Shown piece by piece: positions 19,698 through 26,395 of a stretch of 49,504 bases of DNA. Position numbers and translations under genes: made by a program. The notes under the pieces are model-generated. The model worked only from the letters and a program-made list of their open reading frames with translations, was not told the origin of the DNA and did no database searches. Source of the stretch: Myxococcales bacterium (GTDB taxonomy: Bacteria; Myxococcota_A; UBA796; GCA-2862545); NCBI GenBank assembly GCA_019634415.1, contig JAHQVJ010000138.1, forward strand, positions 1 through 49,504. Direction: 5' to 3'. The first letter of the stretch is position 1. Every line of letters starts with the position of its first letter.

Positions 19698-20699
19698 ATG
19701 GCATTCGAGGCTGAGCTTCGGGCTGCGCTGGACGCGGTCCAGAAGGCGAGCGCGCTGTGTGATGCGGTTCAGCAGCGCCTGGTGGCCGGTGCGAGTCTAC
19801 AGAAGGGAGACCGATCGCCGGTGACCGTGGCGGACTTCGGGGCCCAGGCGGTGGTCAGCCACCTGCTGGCACAGGCGTTTCCGGGCGACCCCTTGGTGGG
19901 GGAGGAAGATGCCGACGCGCTGCGCGCGTCGTCCAACGACGACATGCGCACGAAGGTGGTCGAGGGCGTGCACACCTTGCTCCCCGAGCTGTCCGAGGAC
20001 GCCATCCTCGGCGCCATCGATCGCGGCACCTACGAAGGCGGGGCCACCGGTCGTCACTGGGTGCTCGATCCCATCGACGGCACCAAGGGGTTCCTCCGCC
20101 TGGAGCAATACGCCGTGGCGCTGGGGCTCGTGGTGGACGGAGAGGTGGTCTTGGGCGTGCTGGGGTGCCCGAACCTGCCCCACGACGCCGCCGCTCCCTC
20201 GGGACCTCGCGGCTCGCTCTTCTGGGGTGTTCAGGGGCAAGGAGCCCACCATCGGCCGCTGGCCGATCGGACCATCTACTCGGTGTCGGTCACGGCCCTC
20301 GACGATCCCGCCGGCGCACGATTCTGCGAGTCGGTGGAGTCGGCCCACAGCAACCAGTCGGAGTCGGCTCGGATCGCGGCGGACCTGGGCATCACCAAGC
20401 CTCCCTACCGGATCGACAGCCAGTGCAAGTACGCTGCCGTCGCGCGTGGAGACGCCGACGTCTACCTGCGGCTCCCCACGCGCAAGGACTACGTGGAGAA
20501 GGTCTGGGATCACGCGGCCGGGTTCCGAGTGGTCACGGAAGCCGGTGGGCGAGTGACGGACGTTCACGGCCAGCCGCTGGACTTCAGCCTCGGACGTCGA
20601 CTGGAGACCAACAGCGGCGTGATCGTCACCAATGGACGGCTGCACGACCGAGTGCTCGCCTCGGTGCAGCGCATCCTGGGTGAGGGCTCGGGTGGCTAG
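19698..20699 (+). CDS. 3'(2'),5'-bisphosphate nucleotidase / inositol monophosphatase family
   Basis: 333 residues. Lithium-sensitive, magnesium-dependent phosphatase of the IMPase superfamily, closest in layout to HAL2/CysQ enzymes that degrade PAP from sulfate assimilation and CoA transfer reactions. Metal-binding residues are in VGEEDAD, in DPIDGTKGF near residue 125, and in the C-terminal WDHAAGFRVVTEAGG. The SPVTVADFGAQ block is characteristic of the HAL2 branch. PAP is also released when phosphopantetheinyl transferases use CoA, though no direct link to the synthase in this window is shown. ACGGAGG precedes the ATG. The stop is palindromic CTAG, shared with the convergent gene's stop. 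Confidence 0.9.
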   Translation: MAFEAELRAALDAVQKASALCDAVQQRLVAGASLQKGDRSPVTVADFGAQAVVSHLLAQAFPGDPLVGEEDADALRASSNDDMRTKVVEGVHTLLPELSEDAILGAIDRGTYEGGATGRHWVLDPIDGTKGFLRLEQYAVALGLVVDGEVVLGVLGCPNLPHDAAAPSGPRGSLFWGVQGQGAHHRPLADRTIYSVSVTALDDPAGARFCESVESAHSNQSESARIAADLGITKPPYRIDSQCKYAAVARGDADVYLRLPTRKDYVEKVWDHAAGFRVVTEAGGRVTDVHGQPLDFSLGRRLETNSGVIVTNGRLHDRVLASVQRILGEGSGG

Positions 20700-21091
20700 A
20701 AGTGCAGGGCCGCGCCTGGCATCACCAGGAGCACCTTGCCGATCAGCGTGATGAGGCCCCACCACATGGCCTTGTAGAGCAGGGCGACGACGAACGCGTG
20801 CCCGCCGGACAGCCCGAGGCGGGAGCGGAACACCGCGCCCATGATGGCCACGCCCACGAGGAGGGTGAGGGCCGTGGCGAGGGTGGCGCTGAAGAAGCCG
20901 AGCACCAGCCCGAAGGTCCAGCTCCAGGCGGTGGCGCCGAAGCCCGACAGGAAGGAGGCCCACACGGCCGTGATGAGCGCCGCGCCGTAGCGAGGAGCCG
21001 GATCACCGGTCAGGGCCACCGACGTCTGCAGCAGGAAGCCCTTGACGGCGAGCAGGAACAGAAACGCGAAGACGGGCACGAACACCGACAT
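20696..21091 (-). CDS. small polytopic membrane protein, unknown function
   Basis: 131 residues with about three to four hydrophobic segments: VFVPVFAFLFLLAVKGFLL at the N terminus, a middle stretch TFGLVLGFFSATLATALTLLVGVAIMG, and AFVVALLYKAMWWGLITLIGKVLLVM near the end. No family recognised. The ATG at 21091 has an excellent CTGGAGGA ribosome site. The frame extends to 21205 but that extension lacks a site. The last four bases (CTAG) serve as part of the stop codon for both this gene and the bisphosphate nucleotidase on the other strand. Confidence 0.75.
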   Translation of the reverse strand: MSVFVPVFAFLFLLAVKGFLLQTSVALTGDPAPRYGAALITAVWASFLSGFGATAWSWTFGLVLGFFSATLATALTLLVGVAIMGAVFRSRLGLSGGHAFVVALLYKAMWWGLITLIGKVLLVMPGAALHF

Positions 21092-21137
21092 GGTTCCTCC
21101 AGTGGATTGGGGGCTACGCGGCGTCGCCCCGAGCATT

Positions 21138-21689
21138 TCACAAGCGTAGCCCAATGACGTCGCAGATGCAGGACTGGGGTACGCGCCTGGTGAGCCAGAC
21201 CCCATTGGGGCTCACGAAGAGCTGAAGCCCCGCCGCCGCGAGCCGAGCCGGGTCCACCTCGAGCAGCAGATCGACACCGGCGCGCTTGCCGACCCTGGCG
21301 TCGGGGCTGTCGGCGAGGTGGACGTGGCTCCGCTCCATGGCGCGCAGCCCCTGCACGGCGATGGTTCCCAGGGAGTGGCGTCGCGTGCCGTGGAACAGGG
21401 GCTGCCGTCGATCCGCCACCTGCGTCCAGCTCGCCTCGAGGGCCGTGCGGGTGACGGGCGTGCCTCGGAGCGAGTGTCCCTGGGTGGCTCGGATCCGTTG
21501 TCCGCGAACCTCGAAGCGCTTCTTGTCGTTGCGTTCGACCACCTCGAGCACGATGGATCGCTCGAGGCCAGCGGCGTCACACACCGCCGTGAGGTCGGCC
21601 CAACCTGCCTCGTCCATGGCGAGGTCGGACTCGATGGCGCCGTGTCGGAGCAACCATGCCAGTCGCCTGCTGGTTCGGGATAGGGTCAT
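21138..21689 (-). CDS. kptA: RNA 2'-phosphotransferase (Tpt1/KptA family)
   Basis: 183 residues, the normal size for KptA. The family transfers a 2'-phosphate from RNA to NAD+, giving ADP-ribose 1'',2''-cyclic phosphate. Conserved blocks are present: SRRLAWLLRHGA at the N terminus, RIRATQGHS, LFHGTRRHSLGTIAVQGL, HVHLADSPDARVGKRAG and LFVSPNGVWLTRRVP. The Arg and His residues used for NAD+ and 2'-phosphate contacts lie within these. In eukaryotes the step completes tRNA splicing; bacteria lack that pathway, so its substrate here is unknown. It is divergent from the HhH protein with only 26 bases between starts. Confidence 0.93.
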   Translation of the reverse strand: MTLSRTSRRLAWLLRHGAIESDLAMDEAGWADLTAVCDAAGLERSIVLEVVERNDKKRFEVRGQRIRATQGHSLRGTPVTRTALEASWTQVADRRQPLFHGTRRHSLGTIAVQGLRAMERSHVHLADSPDARVGKRAGVDLLLEVDPARLAAAGLQLFVSPNGVWLTRRVPQSCICDVIGLRL

Positions 21690-21715
21690 GCTCGAACTCT
21701 GATCTAGGTCGCGCG

Positions 21716-22372
21716 ATGGTTCCGACGTCCCCCACATCGTTGCACGAGCATCCCTTGAAGGACCATCGCATCGCGGAGGTGGGGTCGCGTCGGCGTGCGG
21801 CCCTGGAGCGAGCGGGATGGGGCACGTTGGAGTCCTTGGCGGCCGCCGAGCCGGCTCAGCTCACGACCTGCTCGGGGATTCACAAGGCGCTGGCGGAGCG
21901 CATCGTGGCGAGGGCACGGGAGCGCCTACGCGAGCTGTCGGACGGTGATCTGCTAGGGCGATCCGCTGCCGTACCGGTGGAGGTGGCCGACGAGCGGACG
22001 GCCGAGACGGACAACGGCGCAGCCACCGACGCCGTGCCTCGGGCGGCCCACAAGGTGCGGAGCGGGCGACGGGTCCGTCGGGTGATGGAGCGGCTCGATC
22101 AGGCGAGAGAGCACGCCGGCGAGGCCAAGAAGAGCAAGGAGCGCAAGCAGGCCCGGGCGAGCATGCGCGAGCTTCGAGATGGACTCGCTGGGCTCCGGTC
22201 ACGACTGCGTCGCGGAGACGTCTCCGATGCGGACTGGCGACGGGCTCGAGGCGTGCTGGAGGAGCTGGAGGCGCGCCTCGACGAGTTCCTGGGGCGTCGC
22301 CCCAAGCGGGTCAGGATGCTCGAGCTCGGCCGCCAGGTCCGGCGCGCGGCGGCTGCGCTCCTCGGATCCTGA
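21716..22372 (+). CDS. helix-hairpin-helix domain protein with basic coiled-coil tail
   Basis: 218 residues. The N-terminal ~70 residues (LKDHRIAEVGSRRRAALERAG then SLAAAEPAQLTTCSGIHKALAERIV) match paired helix-hairpin-helix motifs, which bind nucleic acid backbones non-specifically. The C-terminal ~110 residues are Arg, Lys, Glu and Ala-rich helix, likely coiled coil (HAGEAKKSKERKQARASMREL). Start ATG at 21716 has TAGGT upstream. The frame extends to 21656 into kptA, but those residues look non-coding. The divergent partner kptA is an RNA-modifying enzyme, so an RNA- or DNA-linked role is plausible. No catalytic motif seen. Confidence 0.75.
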   Translation: MVPTSPTSLHEHPLKDHRIAEVGSRRRAALERAGWGTLESLAAAEPAQLTTCSGIHKALAERIVARARERLRELSDGDLLGRSAAVPVEVADERTAETDNGAATDAVPRAAHKVRSGRRVRRVMERLDQAREHAGEAKKSKERKQARASMRELRDGLAGLRSRLRRGDVSDADWRRARGVLEELEARLDEFLGRRPKRVRMLELGRQVRRAAAALLGS

Positions 22373-22378
22373 TCTCGG

Positions 22379-23746
22379 TCACTCCAGATAGCCGAGCGCC
22401 TCGAGGGCCTCCCGCGTGGCGGGAGCCATGTCGCCCTCCACGTAGCCAGGGGACTGCACGTCCCAGCGCTGCAGCAGTGCGCCCAGGGTCTCGAGCATCT
22501 TCTCGTGGGGCACGAGACCGAGCTCGTAGAACGCGAGGGGGCGGTCCAGGAAGGGCTCGGCGTGAGCGCCCCAGCCGCCGGCGAGGACCGCGCGTGGCAT
22601 GCGGAGGTTGTTCCAGTCGTCGTCGACCTCGGCGTGTCGTGGCCGCGTGGCCTCCATGAACACGGGGTGGGTGGGGCGAGAAGGCCAGCCGTCCACATCG
22701 TCCACCGGGCCCGCGCGCCACAGGTCGTAGAAGTCGGTGGTGCCCAGGGTGGCGTCGAGTCCCAGCGCGCGCTCGATGGTCGGTGCCAGACCCGTCATCG
22801 AGGCCTGCCGCTTCACCACCGCCGATTCGGCCAGGGGCAGACCGAACCCACGCACGATGAGGGGAACCCACATGGCCTCGTAGGAGACGTTGCTTCCGTG
22901 GGAGTAGGCGTAGGCCAGGTCGTCCGACAGCGTCTCGCCGTGGTCGGCCACCACCACCACGAGTGCGTGATCCAGCACGCCCCGCTCCGACAGCGCGTCG
23001 AGGAGCCGCCCGATCTGCTCGTCCATGAAGGCCACCTCCGCCAGGTACATGGCCGAGGCGTGCTCCAGATCTGCGTTCGTCGCGAGCCCCTGGCGGGCAT
23101 GGCGCGAGAAGATGGCGAAGACTCGCTCGTTGCCGCTCACTCGACCCGTGTAGTCGGGGTCCACCACACGCTCCAGATGGCGCTTTGGCGGCGCGTAGGG
23201 GGCGTGCGGGTCGTAGAAGTGCACCATGAGGAAGAGGGGCGCGCTGTCGTCGGGACGGGCGTCGACGTGACGGAGGGTGCGCTCCACGACGACGTCGGCG
23301 GGGTCCTGGTACATGATCCCACGCAGGGAGGACAGGTCGTCGTCGTACACGCGGAAGCCCCGTCCCAGGCCCATGGCGCTCTCCAGCGCCGCCGCTCCCA
23401 GCACGGCGATGGTGTCGTACCCTGCTTGGTGCAGCCGCTTGGGCAGGGTGGGGAGCTCGGGGCTCAGCGGGAAGCCGTTGCGAACCACGGCGTGGGTGTG
23501 CTGGTCCACCCCCGACAGCATGGTGGCGTGGCTGGACAGCGTGGAGGGAGCGGTCGCGAAGAAGCGCTCGAAGCGGATCCCCGACGCGGCCAGGGCGTCG
23601 AGCCGCGGCGTGCGGTGGTGGCCGTGGTGAGCTGGCTGTGCGGGCTGCTGGTAGCAGGTCAGCGCGTCAGCGCGCGTCGTGTCCATGGAGATGAGCACGA
23701 GGTTCGGCTTCGCTGCCCAGGCAGCGACGAGGAGGAGCGGCCACAT
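22379..23746 (-). CDS. sulfatase-like (alkaline phosphatase superfamily) exported enzyme
   Basis: 455 residues. Signal peptide MWPLLLVAAWAA leads into PNLVLISMDTTRADALT, the metal-binding N terminus of the sulfatase fold. Other signatures are FLMVHFYDPHAPYAPP and VVVVADHGETLSDD. The nucleophile loop APSTLSSHATMLSG matches the position of Cys-x-Pro-Ser-Arg but reads Thr-Leu-Ser-Ser-His, so formylglycine is not expected; Thr is the likely nucleophile. A C-terminal LGALLQRWD...EALEALGYLE segment is typical of this deltaproteobacterial sulfatase-like group. It is divergent from the small Cys-rich lipoprotein; the frame's extension to 24286 has no signal sequence, so 23746 is preferred. Confidence 0.85.
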   Translation of the reverse strand: MWPLLLVAAWAAKPNLVLISMDTTRADALTCYQQPAQPAHHGHHRTPRLDALAASGIRFERFFATAPSTLSSHATMLSGVDQHTHAVVRNGFPLSPELPTLPKRLHQAGYDTIAVLGAAALESAMGLGRGFRVYDDDLSSLRGIMYQDPADVVVERTLRHVDARPDDSAPLFLMVHFYDPHAPYAPPKRHLERVVDPDYTGRVSGNERVFAIFSRHARQGLATNADLEHASAMYLAEVAFMDEQIGRLLDALSERGVLDHALVVVVADHGETLSDDLAYAYSHGSNVSYEAMWVPLIVRGFGLPLAESAVVKRQASMTGLAPTIERALGLDATLGTTDFYDLWRAGPVDDVDGWPSRPTHPVFMEATRPRHAEVDDDWNNLRMPRAVLAGGWGAHAEPFLDRPLAFYELGLVPHEKMLETLGALLQRWDVQSPGYVEGDMAPATREALEALGYLE

Positions 23747-23800
23747 CCGTGGCACTGTACTCCCCAACGAAGCAGACTGAGGCCACGACGGGAGATGGCG

Positions 23801-24136
23801 ATGCGCGGCACGGTGCGATGGATGAGGGTCGCGGGGGCGGTGAGCACGGTCGGCGTGCTGTTGGCCTGCTCCGGCCTGCAGCTCGATCTCCCCATCGGGA
23901 AGTCCTTCGACAACGTCGCGGCCTGTCAGTCCTACGTCGAAGCCTACAACCGGCTCGACTGCGTGACCGACGCCTTTCGGATCAGCCCCACGGACATGTG
24001 CCCCGACGCTCTCGACGACTACCCGTGCGACATGTCGGAGCACTACCAGTGCATGGCCGACCGCATCATGTGCTCCGACGGTCGACCGGACGTGCTGGAC
24101 ATGCACACCGCCTGCGGCGATCGTACGTGCGACTGA
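23801..24136 (+). CDS. small Cys-rich lipoprotein, unknown function
   Basis: 111 residues. MRGTVRWMRVAGAVSTVGVLLAC is a lipoprotein signal with lipobox LLAC. The mature part of ~88 residues has about eight Cys (in AACQSY, RLDCVTD, DMCPDAL, YPCDM, YQCMAD, MCSDG, TACGDRTCD), suggesting four disulfides in a compact exported domain. The ATG at 23801 is preferred over 23795 because GGGAG then lies at proper spacing. The DUF4920 lipoprotein starts 17 bases after its stop, so they are probably co-transcribed. No family recognised. Confidence 0.75.
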   Translation: MRGTVRWMRVAGAVSTVGVLLACSGLQLDLPIGKSFDNVAACQSYVEAYNRLDCVTDAFRISPTDMCPDALDDYPCDMSEHYQCMADRIMCSDGRPDVLDMHTACGDRTCD

Positions 24137-24153
24137 AGGCTCTTGGAGGGCAC

Positions 24154-24651
24154 GTGTTCGCGATTTCCCTGTTGACGATGACGCTGGGCTGCTCGGTGTC
24201 GAGCGAGCCAGCACCACAGCAAGAGGCTGTCGCCCCGGCAGTGCCGGTCGCCGCGGCACAGGTCGACTGGACCCACTACGGAGCACCCTTCGCGGTGTCG
24301 GAGCCCGTGGCCGCGGCCACGGTGCTGGCCGATCCGGCGGCCCACGCCGAGGCGCCGGTGCGAGTGCGGGGAGAGCTCACCGAGGTCTGCCAGAAGGCAG
24401 GCTGCTGGGCCGTGCTGCGCGACGACGAGGGGCGCTCGATGAGGGTGACCATGAAGGCGCACTCCTTCGGGATCGACACCGACTCGCGCGGCCACGAGTG
24501 CGATGCCGAGGGGCAGCTCGTGCGCAAGGCGGTGGATCCGGCTCGGATCGAGCACTTCAAGTCCGAGGGGTCGCGGACCAACCCCGAGGAAGGCAAGGAC
24601 GAGGTCTGGGAGCTCGTGGCCACCGCCGTGAGCACCCGCCCCGGAGGGTGA
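24154..24651 (+). CDS. DUF4920-family lipoprotein
   Basis: 165 residues from a GTG start with GGAGGG just upstream. MFAISLLTMTLGC is a short lipoprotein signal with lipobox TLGC. The mature protein contains the DUF4920 pattern: YGAPFAVSEPVAAATVLADP, then VRVRGELTEVCQKAGCWAVLRDD and MRVTMKAHSFGI. The paired Cys of EVCQKAGCW are characteristic and could bind metal or form a disulfide; this OB-like family has no assigned function. One base separates its stop from the convergent carboxypeptidase-regulatory-like lipoprotein. Confidence 0.82.
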   Translation: MFAISLLTMTLGCSVSSEPAPQQEAVAPAVPVAAAQVDWTHYGAPFAVSEPVAAATVLADPAAHAEAPVRVRGELTEVCQKAGCWAVLRDDEGRSMRVTMKAHSFGIDTDSRGHECDAEGQLVRKAVDPARIEHFKSEGSRTNPEEGKDEVWELVATAVSTRPGG

Positions 24652-24652
24652 T

Positions 24653-25474
24653 CTACTCGGGGGCCTCGGGCGCGACGAGGAGGACCGTGGAGGTGTAGTC
24701 GAGGGACACGTCTCCCACGAGCTCCTTGCCCTGCGCGGTGACGGTGCCGGACGGAATCCAGCGCCGCTCGTTGTACGAGCCCACGTAGACCTCGAGCTGC
24801 TGGCCATCCGCGAGCTCGTACAGGTTGTCGAGCCGTGCCGGGATGCCGTCCTGCGCGTGGTGCTCGAAGGGGGAGAGGTACCACATGGCGACCACGGTGC
24901 CTTCGAGATCGATCACTGGGTACCAGGTCTCGTCGAGTCGGACGCCGGCCAGGTCGGTGGCGGGATCCTCGAACGTGGGGGCCTCGAGCATGTCGGCGGC
25001 GACCTGCAGAGACAGGCCCTCTCCAGCATCGATCCAGGCCGGAGTGCTGGCGGGCAGTGGGGTGGCGGCGTCGAGCCGCGGCATCACCACGTCGACGGAG
25101 CGTGTCTGGTCGGTGGCGAAGGCGACGGGCACATAGGTGGTGGCGAGGCCCTCGGAGTCCAGCGGCGGACGCATCTCCAGCGCGTGCCACTCCACCAGGA
25201 CCTCGTCGAAGGTGTAGGCCCCCGCTGCGTCGGTGTCGGCGACGCGACAGCCGCCAGCGTTGCAGAATCGGATGTTGACGTCGGGCATCGGGGCGCCCGA
25301 TTCGTCGGTCACGGTGCCCGAGAGGAAGGCGGATGTGTCCGCTGGCTCCACGGTGGGATCCACGCCGTCCGTGCCGCCGGTGTCGCCGGTCTGCTCTTCG
25401 CTGGTGTCCGTCTTGTCAGTCTCGGTATCGCCGGTGCAACCAGCCAACAGAAGCAATGCCACCGATGCGCGCAT
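24653..25474 (-). CDS. lipoprotein with carboxypeptidase-regulatory-like (Ig-type) domain
   Basis: 273 residues. MRASVALLLLAGC is a compact signal with lipobox LAGC, followed by a Thr/Asp/Glu-rich linker to about residue 48. Then FLSGTVTDESGAPMPDVNIRFC ... DTDAAGAYTFDEV is the carboxypeptidase regulatory-like beta-sandwich common in surface lipoproteins. The rest is beta-rich without a clear family. GGAGG lies five bases before the ATG. It is divergent from aat, and the gap holds the long inverted repeat described separately. Likely outer-membrane or periplasmic. Confidence 0.82.
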   Translation of the reverse strand: MRASVALLLLAGCTGDTETDKTDTSEEQTGDTGGTDGVDPTVEPADTSAFLSGTVTDESGAPMPDVNIRFCNAGGCRVADTDAAGAYTFDEVLVEWHALEMRPPLDSEGLATTYVPVAFATDQTRSVDVVMPRLDAATPLPASTPAWIDAGEGLSLQVAADMLEAPTFEDPATDLAGVRLDETWYPVIDLEGTVVAMWYLSPFEHHAQDGIPARLDNLYELADGQQLEVYVGSYNERRWIPSGTVTAQGKELVGDVSLDYTSTVLLVAPEAPE

Positions 25475-25500
25475 GTCGACCTCCAGCGGAGTGTGGGGAT

Positions 25501-25553
25501 ACCCTCAGCCAGTGTAGGTCGCAATGGCGTCGGTGGCGCTACACTCTGAGGGT
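25501..25553. promoter_or_regulatory. long inverted repeat spanning the divergent promoter region and the aat start
   Basis: Left arm ACCCTCAGCCAGTGTAG (25501-25517) pairs with right arm CTACACTCTGAGGGT (25539-25553) over 15 bases with a two-base CC bulge and a 21-base loop. Each arm carries a TACACT box resembling a -10 element, pointing outward in mirror image toward the two divergent genes. The right arm includes the only Shine-Dalgarno-like GAGG and overlaps the GTG start (25552), so a transcript reading through would fold the start away. It may be paired promoters, an operator, or an RNA hairpin. Confidence 0.55.
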
Positions 25554-26253
25554 GATCTTCCGAATCCCCACCCCATTGTTGTTTCCGGATCCCTCCTTCG
25601 CCGACCCGTCGGGCTTGCTGGGTGTGGGGGGGGATCTGTCGGTCCCGAGGCTGCTTCTGGCCTATCGGTCCGGGATCTTCCCTTGGTATTCGGAGGGGCA
25701 GCCCATCTTGTGGTGGTCTCCCGATCCCAGGATGGTGCTGCCCACCGACGAGCTGCGGGTGCCTCGATCCCTGGCGAAGCGCATTCGGCAGGAGCGATAC
25801 CGCATCACCCTCGACCATGCCTTCGCCGACGTGATCAGCCGCTGTGCGTCCGTCGGACGCCCCGATCAGGACGGCACGTGGATCACCGACGAGATGCGCG
25901 ACGCCTATCTGGATTTACACGAAGTTGGCTACGCTCACTCCGTGGAGGCCTGGGAAGGGGACACCCTCGTGGGCGGTCTGTACGGAGTCGGAGTGGGACG
26001 GCTGTTCAGCGGTGAGTCCATGTTCGCCGATCGGCCCGATGCGTCGAAGATCGCCTTCGTCCACCTCGTGCGGCAGCTCGGCCGCTGGAACGTTCCCCTG
26101 GTGGACTGTCAGGTCCACACCAAGCATCTGCAGCGGTTCGGCGCGCGCGAGGTGCCTCGCAGCCAATACCTGGGCCAGGTAGAGGCGCTCGCGGGTGTGA
26201 ATGACCGGGTAGGCGCGTGGCGCTTCGACGACGACTTTCGTTGCACGGGGTGA
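25552..26253 (+). CDS. aat: leucyl/phenylalanyl-tRNA-protein transferase
   Basis: 233 residues, the family's usual length. The enzyme adds Leu or Phe from charged tRNA to proteins with N-terminal Arg or Lys, marking them for ClpAP by the N-end rule. Conserved blocks are FPDPSFADPSGLLGVGGDL, YRSGIFPWYSEGQPILWWSPDPR, and DCQVHTKHLQRFGAREVPRSQYL near the C terminus, where Gln and Asp of the catalytic relay lie. The GTG at 25552 gives the expected N terminus (IFRIPTPLLFPDP), but GAGG directly abuts it. That is poor spacing for a normal ribosome site and suggests leaderless or structured initiation. See the inverted repeat. Confidence 0.93.
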   Translation: MIFRIPTPLLFPDPSFADPSGLLGVGGDLSVPRLLLAYRSGIFPWYSEGQPILWWSPDPRMVLPTDELRVPRSLAKRIRQERYRITLDHAFADVISRCASVGRPDQDGTWITDEMRDAYLDLHEVGYAHSVEAWEGDTLVGGLYGVGVGRLFSGESMFADRPDASKIAFVHLVRQLGRWNVPLVDCQVHTKHLQRFGAREVPRSQYLGQVEALAGVNDRVGAWRFDDDFRCTG

Positions 26254-26395
26254 CTCGTGCTGTCCTCGGGCATGACTGGGCCGATCTTGGACGTTACTCG
26301 CCTTCGTCGGCGCCGGGGTTGCAGCCGACGTGGCAATCACCTTCTCTGAAGCATCGCCAGAGTAGGCTTTCAGTTATGGAGCAGCGGAGGGCGGC
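26254..26395. other. 142-base intergenic region, promoter expected
   Basis: Lower GC than its surroundings in parts and no open frame of note. It should carry the promoter for the following membrane protein gene, but no convincing -35/-10 pair at standard spacing was seen. GGAGGGCGGC before 26396 is a good ribosome site. Confidence 0.4.
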
